A stretch of DNA of 24,827 nucleotides from CAYVUB01 sp964454675 (GTDB lineage: Bacteria > Bacteroidota > Bacteroidia > Flavobacteriales > Flavobacteriaceae). The stretch lies in NCBI GenBank assembly GCA_964454675.1, contig CAYVUB010000039.1, forward strand, positions 1-24,827. The letters are read 5' to 3'. The notes under the pieces were generated by a model. It did not search any database. It saw only the letters and a program-made list of their open reading frames with translations, and was not told where the DNA came from. A program made the position numbers and the translations under genes. Positions 15,529 to 21,602 of this stretch are shown here, one piece after another. How positions within the stretch are numbered: position 1 is the stretch's first letter; every line of letters starts with the position of its first letter.

Positions 15529-15982
15529 GAAAGAATTGGAAGCCATTTTAAAAACAACAGCCATTTTACCGTCATCACGCAAAACCGTGTTGAATATTTC
15601 GTATTCAAGCACTTGGATTAAGGATGAAATCGCATCGGCTTTAAAACCTTTCGATATTTCTATTGAGCAGTTTAATGTATTGAGAATACTAAGAGGGCAA
15701 AAGGGGAATCCTACCAATTTACAGGATATTCAAGACAGGATGATTAATAAAATGAGTAATACGACCCGATTGGTAGATAAGTTGATTTTAAAAGATTTTG
15801 TTGAGCGATTTACCTGCGAAAAAAACCGTCGTAAAGTTGATATTTTCATTACGGAAAAAGGCTTGAACTTGCTAAAAGAATTAGATCCGGTTGTTGACAA
15901 TACGGAAGCTCAAATCACAAAAAACCTTAATTCTGACGAACTGGAAACCTTAAATTATTTATTAACAAAACTTAGAAATTAA
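15527..15982 (+). CDS. MarR-family transcriptional regulator
   Basis: A 151-residue winged-helix regulator of the MarR family. The N-terminal dimerisation helix (about 20-42), the helix-turn-helix (about 62-90, NLQDIQDRMINKMSNTTRLVDKL) and the wing (about 95-112, FVERFTCEKNRRKVDIFITEKG) are in canonical order. The wing contains the R-x-D-like segment RRKVD typical of MarR DNA-binding proteins. I chose the ATG at 15527; an in-frame TTG at 15521 would add only two residues. No Cys lies near the N-terminus, so an OhrR-like peroxide-sensing mechanism is not evident despite the OhrR-like operator. The gene is 79 nt upstream of a yceI-like gene in the same direction, a pairing I recall as common in Flavobacteriia; the two are probably co-regulated. 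The ligand is unknown. Confidence 0.92.
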   Translation: MKELEAILKTTAILPSSRKTVLNISYSSTWIKDEIASALKPFDISIEQFNVLRILRGQKGNPTNLQDIQDRMINKMSNTTRLVDKLILKDFVERFTCEKNRRKVDIFITEKGLNLLKELDPVVDNTEAQITKNLNSDELETLNYLLTKLRN

Positions 15983-16061
15983 TAAAACGGGCACATATAT
16001 TGATACTCTGAAAAAACAAAAAACAAATTATAACCATTAATACAAATAAATATTTAACCTT

Positions 16062-16631
16062 ATGAAAACAAACATTTTAAAATCAGCATTCATTTTTGCT
16101 ATTGCATTGTCAGTAGCGTCATTCACGGCAATTTCTGAAAAGAAAGTTGACGTAAAAGAAAGTAAAGTAACATGGAAAGGCTACAAAGTAACAGGCTCTC
16201 ACGATGGTACTATCAACCTTCAGGAAGGCACATTAACCTTTGCCGATAAGCAACTTACAGGCGGTAGTTTTGTGATTGACATGACTTCTATCAATACTAC
16301 AGATTTAAGCGGCGATATGAAAGGTAAATTGGATGGTCACTTAAAATCTGACGATTTCTTTGGTGTTGAAAAACATCCGACAGCAACTTTCAAAATCACA
16401 AACGTGAGCGGTAAAGACAACCTTTACAGAGTAACCGGCGATTTAACCATTAAAGGTGTTACACACTCAACAAGTTTCGCTTTACAGGTTAATGATAACA
16501 CAGCTACTGCTGCTTTAAAAATTGACAGAACAAAATTTGGCATTCAATACAAATCAAAAAGCTTTTTTGATAACTTGAAAGACGCCGCTATTTATGATGA
16601 ATTTGACTTAAATATAACTTTAAAATTCTAA
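16062..16631 (+). CDS. YceI-family periplasmic lipocalin-like protein
   Basis: A 189-residue YceI-like protein. The signal peptide covers about 1-25 (FIFAIALSVASFTAIS). The mature protein shows the YceI order: VDVKESKVTWKGYKVTGSHDGTI (29-51), GGSFVIDMTSI, the KLDGHLKSDDFFGVEKHPTATFK block (about 88-110), DLTIKGVTHSTSF, and the closing DRTKFGIQYKS. YceI proteins are eight-stranded barrels that bind long polyisoprenoid or amphiphilic molecules; several are stress-induced. It follows the MarR gene by 79 nt and ends 45 nt before a clear terminator, giving a likely two-gene unit under MarR control. No enzyme activity can be claimed. Confidence 0.92.
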   Translation: MKTNILKSAFIFAIALSVASFTAISEKKVDVKESKVTWKGYKVTGSHDGTINLQEGTLTFADKQLTGGSFVIDMTSINTTDLSGDMKGKLDGHLKSDDFFGVEKHPTATFKITNVSGKDNLYRVTGDLTIKGVTHSTSFALQVNDNTATAALKIDRTKFGIQYKSKSFFDNLKDAAIYDEFDLNITLKF

Positions 16632-16675
16632 ATTTATCTTAAAAGATTGATTTATAGCAAATAGTTTTTAGTTGT

Positions 16676-16710
16676 AAAACCATCGGGAATTTATTTCCGG
16701 TGGTTTTTTT
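16676..16710 (+). terminator. Intrinsic terminator after the yceI-like gene
   Basis: AAAACCATCGGGAA pairs with TTCCGGTGGTTTT (14 bp including G-U pairs) around a TTTA loop, and a run of T follows to 16710. It ends the marR-yceI transcript 45 nt past the stop codon and insulates the trp promoter 20 nt further on. Confidence 0.88.
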
Positions 16711-16728
16711 CATTTTTTTTATAAATAA

Positions 16729-16759
16729 TTTGAAAAGCTGAATTTCATTTCTATATTTG
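16729..16759 (+). promoter_or_regulatory. trp operon promoter
   Basis: TTTG at 16729-16732 and TATATTTG at 16752-16759, separated by 19 nt, match the Bacteroidota sigma-ABfr promoter (TTTG and TAnnTTTG). Transcription should begin near 16766, about 10 nt before the leader-peptide ATG. No palindromic repressor operator overlaps it, which fits control by attenuation instead. Confidence 0.78.
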
Positions 16760-16776
16760 GAAAACAAAATAAAAAC

Positions 16777-16839
16777 ATGAATCTAAATTTAAACAATACT
16801 TGGTGGTGGTGCTCTCATAACTCAATCGTCGTGAGCTAA
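16777..16839 (+). CDS. trpL: trp operon leader peptide with three consecutive Trp codons
   Basis: A 20-codon open frame reads MNLNLNNTWWWCSHNSIVVS and ends at TAA (16837-16839). Codons 9-11 (16801-16809) are TGG TGG TGG. Tryptophan is rare in proteins, so three in a row in a tiny frame between a promoter and a terminator, ahead of trpE, is the classical mark of a ribosome-mediated attenuator. When charged tRNA-Trp is scarce the ribosome stalls here. A stalled ribosome on the third Trp codon would leave 16828-16835 free, whereas a ribosome at the stop codon would cover it. There is no clear Shine-Dalgarno site, as is usual in this phylum. The peptide has no known function beyond sensing. The frame and its codons are read directly; the mechanism is inferred by analogy with other leader-peptide systems. 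Confidence 0.88.
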   Translation: MNLNLNNTWWWCSHNSIVVS

Positions 16840-16889
16840 ACCTTTATGTATATTTTAAATTCTAAATATCAAGGCTTGTCATTCACGAC
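16828..16889 (+). promoter_or_regulatory. Antiterminator pairing of the trp attenuator
   Basis: GTCGTGA (16828-16834) is complementary to TCACGAC (16883-16889), and a G-U pair (16835 with 16882) extends it to 8 bp. The downstream arm takes in the terminator loop and the first bases of its 3' arm, so the two structures exclude each other. The upstream arm lies in the last codons of the leader peptide. It would be free when the ribosome stalls on the Trp codons and masked when the ribosome reaches the stop codon. Confidence 0.72.
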
Positions 16890-16900
16890 AAGCCTTTTTT
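16871..16900 (+). terminator. trp attenuator terminator
   Basis: AAGGCTTGTC (16871-16880) pairs perfectly with GACAAGCCTT (16887-16896) around the 6-nt loop ATTCAC, followed by a T-run to 16900. It lies 31 nt after the leader stop codon and 131 nt before trpE. It would end transcription when tryptophan is plentiful. Confidence 0.9.
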
Positions 16901-16901
16901 C

Positions 16902-16926
16902 ATTTCCGCGCATGCGGAAATCTCAT
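16902..16926 (-). repeat. Small palindromic repeat in the trp leader
   Basis: ATTTCCGC (16902-16909) pairs with GCGGAAAT (16914-16921) around GCAT: a perfect 8-bp stem. Read on the minus strand it is GAGATTTCCGC...GCGGAAATGA, the same pattern (GATTYC core, loop, GRAATGA) as the repeats before trpE, trpF and trpB, but reversed. The spacer from 16901 to 17031 has no gene. AATCTCAT (16919-16926) is also complementary to ATGAGATT (16978-16985), which could form a longer-range stem in the leader RNA. Confidence 0.55.
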
Positions 16927-16993
16927 AATAAAAACTAAAAAAATAGAATTAAAGATTGAAAAAAATAAACCTAATTAATGAGATTAAAACATA

Positions 16994-17018
16994 GGATTTC
17001 AGCTTTTGCAGAAATGAC
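16994..17018 (+). repeat. Small palindromic repeat just upstream of trpE
   Basis: GGATTTCAGC, loop TTTT, GCAGAAATGAC: the arms ATTTC/GAAAT and GC/GC pair with one A-A mismatch. It ends 13 nt before the trpE ATG. It has the same GATTTC...GAAATGA layout as the repeats at 20894-20930 and 21572-21598, so I treat it as another copy of one dispersed family. The stem is weak and there is no T-run. Confidence 0.45.
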
Positions 17019-17031
17019 TTTAAAATAATAT

Positions 17032-18435
17032 ATGAAAACATTCAGCTTATACACCCATCATAAAAAAATCCTTGCAGATACTATCACGCCTGTAAGCATT
17101 TATTTAAAAATAAGGGATAAATTTCCCAACAGTATTTTATTGGAAAGCAGTGATTATCATGCATCCGACAACAGTTTTTCCTATATCTGCTGCAACCCTG
17201 TCGCATCCATAAAAGTGAAAAATGAAGTCATCACTCAAAACTTCCCCGATGGCAGTAAGCTCATTACCAAAATTAAAGGCAGCATAAGTGTTACAGATGT
17301 CATCCATAAGTTTACCAAGCGTTTCAAGACACAATCTGAAGAAGTTTTCAAGTTTATCAACAACGGTATTTTTGGGTATATCGCCTATGATGCCGTGCGG
17401 TATTTTGAAGACATCAACATATCAAAAAAAGAAGGCTATCAAGACATTCCCGATATTTACTACGCTGTATATCAAAACATCATTGCCATAAATCATTTTA
17501 AAAACGAAGCTTATATTTTTGCACATTGCTTTGATGCCGAAAATAATATAGATGATATTTTTCAACTCATAACATCAAAAAACTATGCAGCTTTTAGTTT
17601 TAAAACCTGTGGCGATACAATTTCTAATTTAACAGACGAGCAATACAAAGAACACGTAGCGTTGGCAAAAGAACATTGCGCCCGGGGCGATGTGTTCCAA
17701 TTGGTGCTTTCAAAAAAATTCACGCAAGAATTTAGAGGTGATGAGTTTAATGTATATCGTGCTTTACGCAATATCAATCCGTCACCATATTTGTTCTATT
17801 TTGATTATGGCGATTTTAAAATCTTCGGAAGCTCGCCCGAAGCGCAACTTGTCATCAATAAAAACAAAGCCGAAATTCATCCCATTGCAGGCACTTTTAA
17901 ACGCACGGGAAATGATGAAAACGACAGCGAACTTGCAAAAAAACTTGCCACAGACGATAAGGAAAATGCCGAGCACGTCATGCTGGTTGACCTCGCCCGT
18001 AATGATTTGAGCCGGCATGGCAGCAGTGTACGTGTAGAAACCTATCGTGAAGTTCAGTTTTTTTCGCACGTTATCCACCTGGTAAGTAAAGTTACCGGTG
18101 ATGTTCATAAAAACACACCAACCATGCAGGTCGTTTCAGATACGTTTCCGGCAGGAACACTAAGCGGCGCACCAAAACATAAAGCCATGCAGCTTATTGA
18201 AAAATATGAAACAACAAGCCGTGAATTTTATGGTGGCGCTATTGGCTTTATGGATTTTGAAGGCAATTTTAACCATGCTATCATGATACGGACTTTTATG
18301 AGTAAAAACCATCATTTACACTGGCAGGCCGGCGCAGGTTTGGTGTCAAAATCCAATCCCGATACAGAATTGCAGGAAGTTTATAACAAATTGGGTGCAT
18401 TAACAAAAGCCATTGAATTGGCAGAAAGTATATGA
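17032..18435 (+). CDS. trpE: Anthranilate synthase component I
   Basis: This 467-residue enzyme converts chorismate to anthranilate, the first committed step of tryptophan synthesis, using ammonia from TrpG. The N-terminal domain has the LLES-X10-S tryptophan-binding motif (Leu36-Ser39, Ser50), so feedback inhibition by Trp should be retained. The chorismate-binding domain (about 205-465) shows RGDVFQLVLS (218-227), SSPEAQLV (267-274), HPIAGT (283-288, followed by FKRT rather than RPRG), LVDLARNDLSR (318-328) and TFPAGTLSGAPK (371-382). TrpG docking supports anthranilate rather than aminodeoxychorismate synthesis. The ATG follows an A-rich leader, and the stop overlaps the trpG start by 4 nt. 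Transcription is governed by the Trp-codon attenuator upstream. The length is slightly short for the family but complete. Confidence 0.97.
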   Translation: MKTFSLYTHHKKILADTITPVSIYLKIRDKFPNSILLESSDYHASDNSFSYICCNPVASIKVKNEVITQNFPDGSKLITKIKGSISVTDVIHKFTKRFKTQSEEVFKFINNGIFGYIAYDAVRYFEDINISKKEGYQDIPDIYYAVYQNIIAINHFKNEAYIFAHCFDAENNIDDIFQLITSKNYAAFSFKTCGDTISNLTDEQYKEHVALAKEHCARGDVFQLVLSKKFTQEFRGDEFNVYRALRNINPSPYLFYFDYGDFKIFGSSPEAQLVINKNKAEIHPIAGTFKRTGNDENDSELAKKLATDDKENAEHVMLVDLARNDLSRHGSSVRVETYREVQFFSHVIHLVSKVTGDVHKNTPTMQVVSDTFPAGTLSGAPKHKAMQLIEKYETTSREFYGGAIGFMDFEGNFNHAIMIRTFMSKNHHLHWQAGAGLVSKSNPDTELQEVYNKLGALTKAIELAESI

Positions 18436-18998
18436 AAAAAGTATTAGTGATTGATAATTACGACAGTTTTACCTACAACCTGGTTCATTATCTGGAAGAT
18501 TTGGATTGCGATGTAACCGTGATGAGAAATGACCAGCTCACTCTCGGTGATGTGATGCCGTTTCAAAAAATCGTATTATCGCCCGGTCCGGGAATCCCCG
18601 ATGAAGCCGGTTTACTCAAAAGCATCATAAAAACATACGCGCCAACCAAAAGCATTTTGGGTGTTTGTCTCGGACAGCAAGCTATAGGTGAGGTTTTTGG
18701 TGGTAAACTCATCAACCTTGCAGCCGTTTTTCACGGTGTTGCCACAAAAGTTCATATCTCGGTAGATGACGAACCACTTTTTGAAGGGCTCGGTAAAACC
18801 ATTGAAGTAGGAAGGTACCATTCCTGGGTTGTAGATGCCAATTTGCCCGAAGAGCTTGAAGCCACATCCTTTGATGATAACGGTCAGGTAATGTCATTGC
18901 GCCATAAAGTGTATGATGTAAAAGGTGTGCAATATCATCCCGAATCGGTTTTAACACCTGTCGGAAAGAAAATTTTGGAAAACTGGATTAATCAGTAA
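18432..18998 (+). CDS. trpG: Anthranilate synthase component II, glutamine amidotransferase
   Basis: This 188-residue class I glutamine amidotransferase releases ammonia from glutamine for TrpE. The oxyanion strand SPGPGIP (50-56), the nucleophile elbow GVCLGQQA with Cys79, the RYHSW segment (128-132) and the catalytic YHPE motif (His169, Glu171) are all intact. It is a separate subunit, not fused to TrpE or TrpD as in some bacteria. The start codon overlaps the trpE stop as ATGA, implying coupled translation and balanced subunits. In some Bacteroidota the same subunit also serves 4-amino-4-deoxychorismate synthase; nothing in this window tests that. A 90-nt spacer with a palindromic repeat separates it from trpD. 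Confidence 0.96.
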   Translation: MKKVLVIDNYDSFTYNLVHYLEDLDCDVTVMRNDQLTLGDVMPFQKIVLSPGPGIPDEAGLLKSIIKTYAPTKSILGVCLGQQAIGEVFGGKLINLAAVFHGVATKVHISVDDEPLFEGLGKTIEVGRYHSWVVDANLPEELEATSFDDNGQVMSLRHKVYDVKGVQYHPESVLTPVGKKILENWINQ

Positions 18999-19055
18999 GC
19001 AGTTTTCAGTTTGCTATAAAGTTTAATAAAATAAACAGTAAAGATTATATAAAAA

Positions 19056-19085
19056 ATCCCCTTTCCTTTGGAAAGGGTTAGGGAT
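19056..19085 (+). repeat. Palindromic repeat between trpG and trpD
   Basis: CCCTTTCC (19059-19066) pairs with GGAAAGGG (19070-19077) around TTT, and a flanking ATCCC...GGGAT pair extends it. It ends 3 nt before the trpD ATG. Its arms differ from the GATTYC-type repeats elsewhere in the operon, so it belongs to another family. There is no T-run, so it is not a terminator. It might affect trpD translation or mRNA stability. Confidence 0.5.
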
Positions 19086-19088
19086 AGG

Positions 19089-20093
19089 ATGAAACATATT
19101 TTAAACAGATTAATTAATCAGGAAAACATCTCATATCATGAAGCCAGACAGGTTTTAATCGGTATTTCAAAAGGAGAATGTAACCAAAGTCAGATTGCAG
19201 CTTTTTTGACCATTTTCATGATGCGAAGCATTACCGTTGATGAGCTTCAGGGATTTAAAGACGCACTTTTGGAACTATGCATTCCGGTAGATTTTAGTGA
19301 TTATGACGCTATCGATTTATGCGGAACCGGTGGCGATGGCAAAGATACGTTTAACATCTCGACTCTGGCATCTTTTGTAACTGCCGGCGCAGGAATTCCT
19401 GTTACAAAACATGGTAATTACGGAGTGTCATCGGCTTGCGGGTCATCAAACGTAATGGAGCAATTGGGTGTTAAATTCACAAATAACAGCGATTTTTTAA
19501 AACGTTGTCTGGACGAAGCCGGAATATGTATTTTGCATGCGCCGTTATTTCATCCAACGATGAAAAACGTAGCGTCTATACGGAAAGATTTAGGAGTTAA
19601 AACTTTTTTCAACATGTTGGGTCCTATGGTTAATCCGGCATTTCCCAAATATCAGACAGCAGGTGTTTTTAGTCTGGAGCTTTTACGTATGTATAGCTAT
19701 TTATATCAAAAAACCAATAAAAATTACACCATATTATATGCTCTTGACGGTTATGATGAAATATCATTAACCGGCAACACAAAAGTAGTGAGCAACACTT
19801 CCGAATATATCATCACACCCGAAGATTTTGGCGTAAAACCTATCAACCCCGAAGCCATTCACGGTGGTTCAAGTATTGAATCGTCTGCCAAAATTTTCAC
19901 ACATATTTTAAACGGGCACGGTACGGTTGCACAAAACCACGTAGTATGTGCCAATGCTGCCGTTGCTATAAGTACAGCAACGGGAAAATCTGTTTCCGAA
20001 GGTTTTGAACTGGCTCAAAATTCATTATTTGAAGGTAAGGCAAAACAGAGTTTTGAGACATTAATAACATTGAGCAAGCGTTATAAATCATGA
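19089..20093 (+). CDS. trpD: Anthranilate phosphoribosyltransferase
   Basis: This 334-residue enzyme transfers phosphoribose from PRPP to anthranilate, the second step of the pathway. The PRPP-binding glycine loop CGTGGDGKDTFNIST (78-92), KHGN (107-110) and the AxxFHP-type anthranilate site (HAPLFHPTMKNV) are present, along with RKDLGVKTFFNMLGPMVNP. I chose the ATG at 19089; an in-frame TTG at 19068 would extend the protein through the palindromic repeat and gives residues (MERVRDR) unlike the family N-terminus. The stop overlaps the trpC start by 4 nt (ATGA). It is free-standing, not a TrpG-TrpD fusion. The repeat 3 nt before its ATG is the only unusual point. Confidence 0.96.
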   Translation: MKHILNRLINQENISYHEARQVLIGISKGECNQSQIAAFLTIFMMRSITVDELQGFKDALLELCIPVDFSDYDAIDLCGTGGDGKDTFNISTLASFVTAGAGIPVTKHGNYGVSSACGSSNVMEQLGVKFTNNSDFLKRCLDEAGICILHAPLFHPTMKNVASIRKDLGVKTFFNMLGPMVNPAFPKYQTAGVFSLELLRMYSYLYQKTNKNYTILYALDGYDEISLTGNTKVVSNTSEYIITPEDFGVKPINPEAIHGGSSIESSAKIFTHILNGHGTVAQNHVVCANAAVAISTATGKSVSEGFELAQNSLFEGKAKQSFETLITLSKRYKS

Positions 20094-20875
20094 CCATTTT
20101 AGACCATATCGTTAAAGACAAATATAAGGAAGTTGCTTTCAAAAAACAGCTTATTCCACAGGCGCATTTTGAACGTATGCCGTTATTTGACCGCATACCA
20201 ATATCCTTAAAAGACAATCTTAAAAAAAGTCATTCGGGCATCATTGCCGAGCATAAACGCCGCTCGCCTTCAAAAGCCGTTATCAATCAAAACCACAACG
20301 TTTTTGATGTTGCCATAGGTTATGAGCAAGCCGGAGTTTGCGGAATGTCGGTGCTTACAGACGTGAAATATTTTGGAGGTTCGCTTGACGATTTATGGAT
20401 AGCACGTTCAAGTTGCAGCTTACCGTTATTACGTAAAGAATTTATCATTGACAGCTATCAAATCCTGGAAGCAAAAGCCTTTGGTGCCGATGCTGTTTTG
20501 CTGATTGCCGCTATCTTAACCCGAGTAGGGATTAGACAGTTGTCGCAATTGGCAAAAAGTTTACAACTTGAAGTTTTATTAGAAATTCACGATGAAAATG
20601 AGCTGCATAAATCTATCATGCCAACGATTGATATGATAGGCGTCAACAACCGAAACCTTAAAACTTTTGAAGTAAATACAGATAACAGTAAAAAACTCAG
20701 CACGATAATTCCTGATGAATTTGTCAAAGTTTCCGAAAGCGGCATCAGTACCGTTGACACGGTTAAGGACTTAAAACAATATGGTTATCAAGGGTTTTTG
20801 ATTGGCGAAAATTTTATGAAAACCAATAATCCCGGAAAAAGTGCAAAACAATTTATCGATAACTTAAAAAAATAA
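20090..20875 (+). CDS. trpC: Indole-3-glycerol phosphate synthase
   Basis: This 261-residue TIM-barrel enzyme forms indole-3-glycerol phosphate from CdRP by ring closure and decarboxylation. Key residues can be matched: AEHKRRSPS with Glu54 and Lys56, LLRKEFI with Lys116, LLEIHDE with Glu165, VNNRNL with Asn186, SESGI with Ser216, and the phosphate-binding GFLIGENFM loop (235-243). It is a single-function protein, separate from TrpF, unlike the E. coli fusion. The start overlaps the trpD stop by 4 nt. A 60-nt spacer containing a palindromic repeat lies between it and trpF. Confidence 0.96.
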   Translation: MTILDHIVKDKYKEVAFKKQLIPQAHFERMPLFDRIPISLKDNLKKSHSGIIAEHKRRSPSKAVINQNHNVFDVAIGYEQAGVCGMSVLTDVKYFGGSLDDLWIARSSCSLPLLRKEFIIDSYQILEAKAFGADAVLLIAAILTRVGIRQLSQLAKSLQLEVLLEIHDENELHKSIMPTIDMIGVNNRNLKTFEVNTDNSKKLSTIIPDEFVKVSESGISTVDTVKDLKQYGYQGFLIGENFMKTNNPGKSAKQFIDNLKK

Positions 20876-20893
20876 CCACATGACGAACATTTT

Positions 20894-20930
20894 GAGATTT
20901 CTCAATCGCTTCGCTCATATCGAAATGACA
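20894..20930 (+). repeat. Palindromic repeat between trpC and trpF
   Basis: GAGATTTC (20894-20901) and GAAATGACA (20922-20930) frame a variable centre; ATTTC pairs with GAAAT, and an inner CGCTTCG can form its own small stem. It ends 5 nt before the trpF ATG. The outline GATTTC...GAAATGACA matches the repeats before trpE and trpB. I recall short repeats of this kind scattered in flavobacterial intergenic regions. Confidence 0.55.
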
Positions 20931-20935
20931 AAACA

Positions 20936-21565
20936 ATGAAACTTAAAGTCTGCGGTATGAAATATCACGATAATATCCTTGAAGTTGCTGTACTTCAACC
21001 GGACTATTTGGGTTTTATTTTTTATGAAAAATCGTTACGTTATTTTGACGGCATCATACCTAAACTACCTGATAACATAAAAAAAACAGGTGTTTTTGTC
21101 GATGAAACCATCGAAACTATCATTAAAACATGCAATAAGCACCGGTTAAAAGCTATCCAGTTACATGGGAATGAATCGTCACAGTTTTGTTCAGATTTAA
21201 AAGTTAAGCTTGGCTCTGCTGTTGAAATTATCAAGGTATTCTCTGTCAAAAAAACTTTTGATTTTGAGATGCTAAAACCTTATGAAGCATGCTGCGATTA
21301 CTTTTTGTTTGACACTAAAGGAAAACTTCCGGGTGGCAACGGCTATGCTTTTGACTGGAATGCACTAAAGCAATACCCAAGTACAAAGCCTTATTTTTTA
21401 AGTGGCGGTATTGGGCTTGACAAGATTTACAGTCTTAAACAATTTTTAAATAATCCGGCATCTGCACTTTGTCTCGCAATTGATGTCAACAGCAAATTTG
21501 AAGTGGAAGCAGGATTAAAAAACATTGATGATTTAAAAGCATTTTTTAAAGAATTTAGAACTTAA
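20936..21565 (+). CDS. trpF: Phosphoribosylanthranilate isomerase
   Basis: This 209-residue TIM-barrel enzyme isomerises phosphoribosylanthranilate to CdRP, the substrate of TrpC. The catalytic base Cys6 lies in KVCGMK and the catalytic acid Asp126 in LFDTKG. KTGVFV (50-55), LKAIQLHG (71-78), PGGNG (132-136), FLSGGIG (154-160) and AIDVNSKFE (181-189) complete the family pattern; the AIDVNSKFE motif carries Asn where SSGVE is typical, a variant I have seen in Bacteroidota. It sits between two spacer repeats, one 5 nt before its ATG and one 6 nt after its stop. There is no overlap with its neighbours, unlike the E-G and D-C junctions. Confidence 0.95.
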   Translation: MKLKVCGMKYHDNILEVAVLQPDYLGFIFYEKSLRYFDGIIPKLPDNIKKTGVFVDETIETIIKTCNKHRLKAIQLHGNESSQFCSDLKVKLGSAVEIIKVFSVKKTFDFEMLKPYEACCDYFLFDTKGKLPGGNGYAFDWNALKQYPSTKPYFLSGGIGLDKIYSLKQFLNNPASALCLAIDVNSKFEVEAGLKNIDDLKAFFKEFRT

Positions 21566-21571
21566 CATTAT

Positions 21572-21598
21572 GGGATTCCCACAAAAGCGGGAATGAGA
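21572..21598 (+). repeat. Palindromic repeat between trpF and trpB
   Basis: GGGATTCCC...GGGAATGAGA: ATTCCC (21575-21580) pairs with GGGAAT (21589-21594) around an 8-nt centre that nearly extends the stem (one A-C mismatch). It ends 4 nt before the trpB ATG. It closely follows the GGGATTCCCGC/GCGGGAATGA repeat type found widely between bacterial genes. No T-run follows. Confidence 0.6.
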
Positions 21599-21602
21599 AA
21601 TT

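Noticed and set aside
16811..16836. A region 1:2 hairpin (GCTC with GAGC) inside the trp leader peptide
   Set aside because: Only four pairs are possible and several four-pair alternatives compete; the attenuator works without it.
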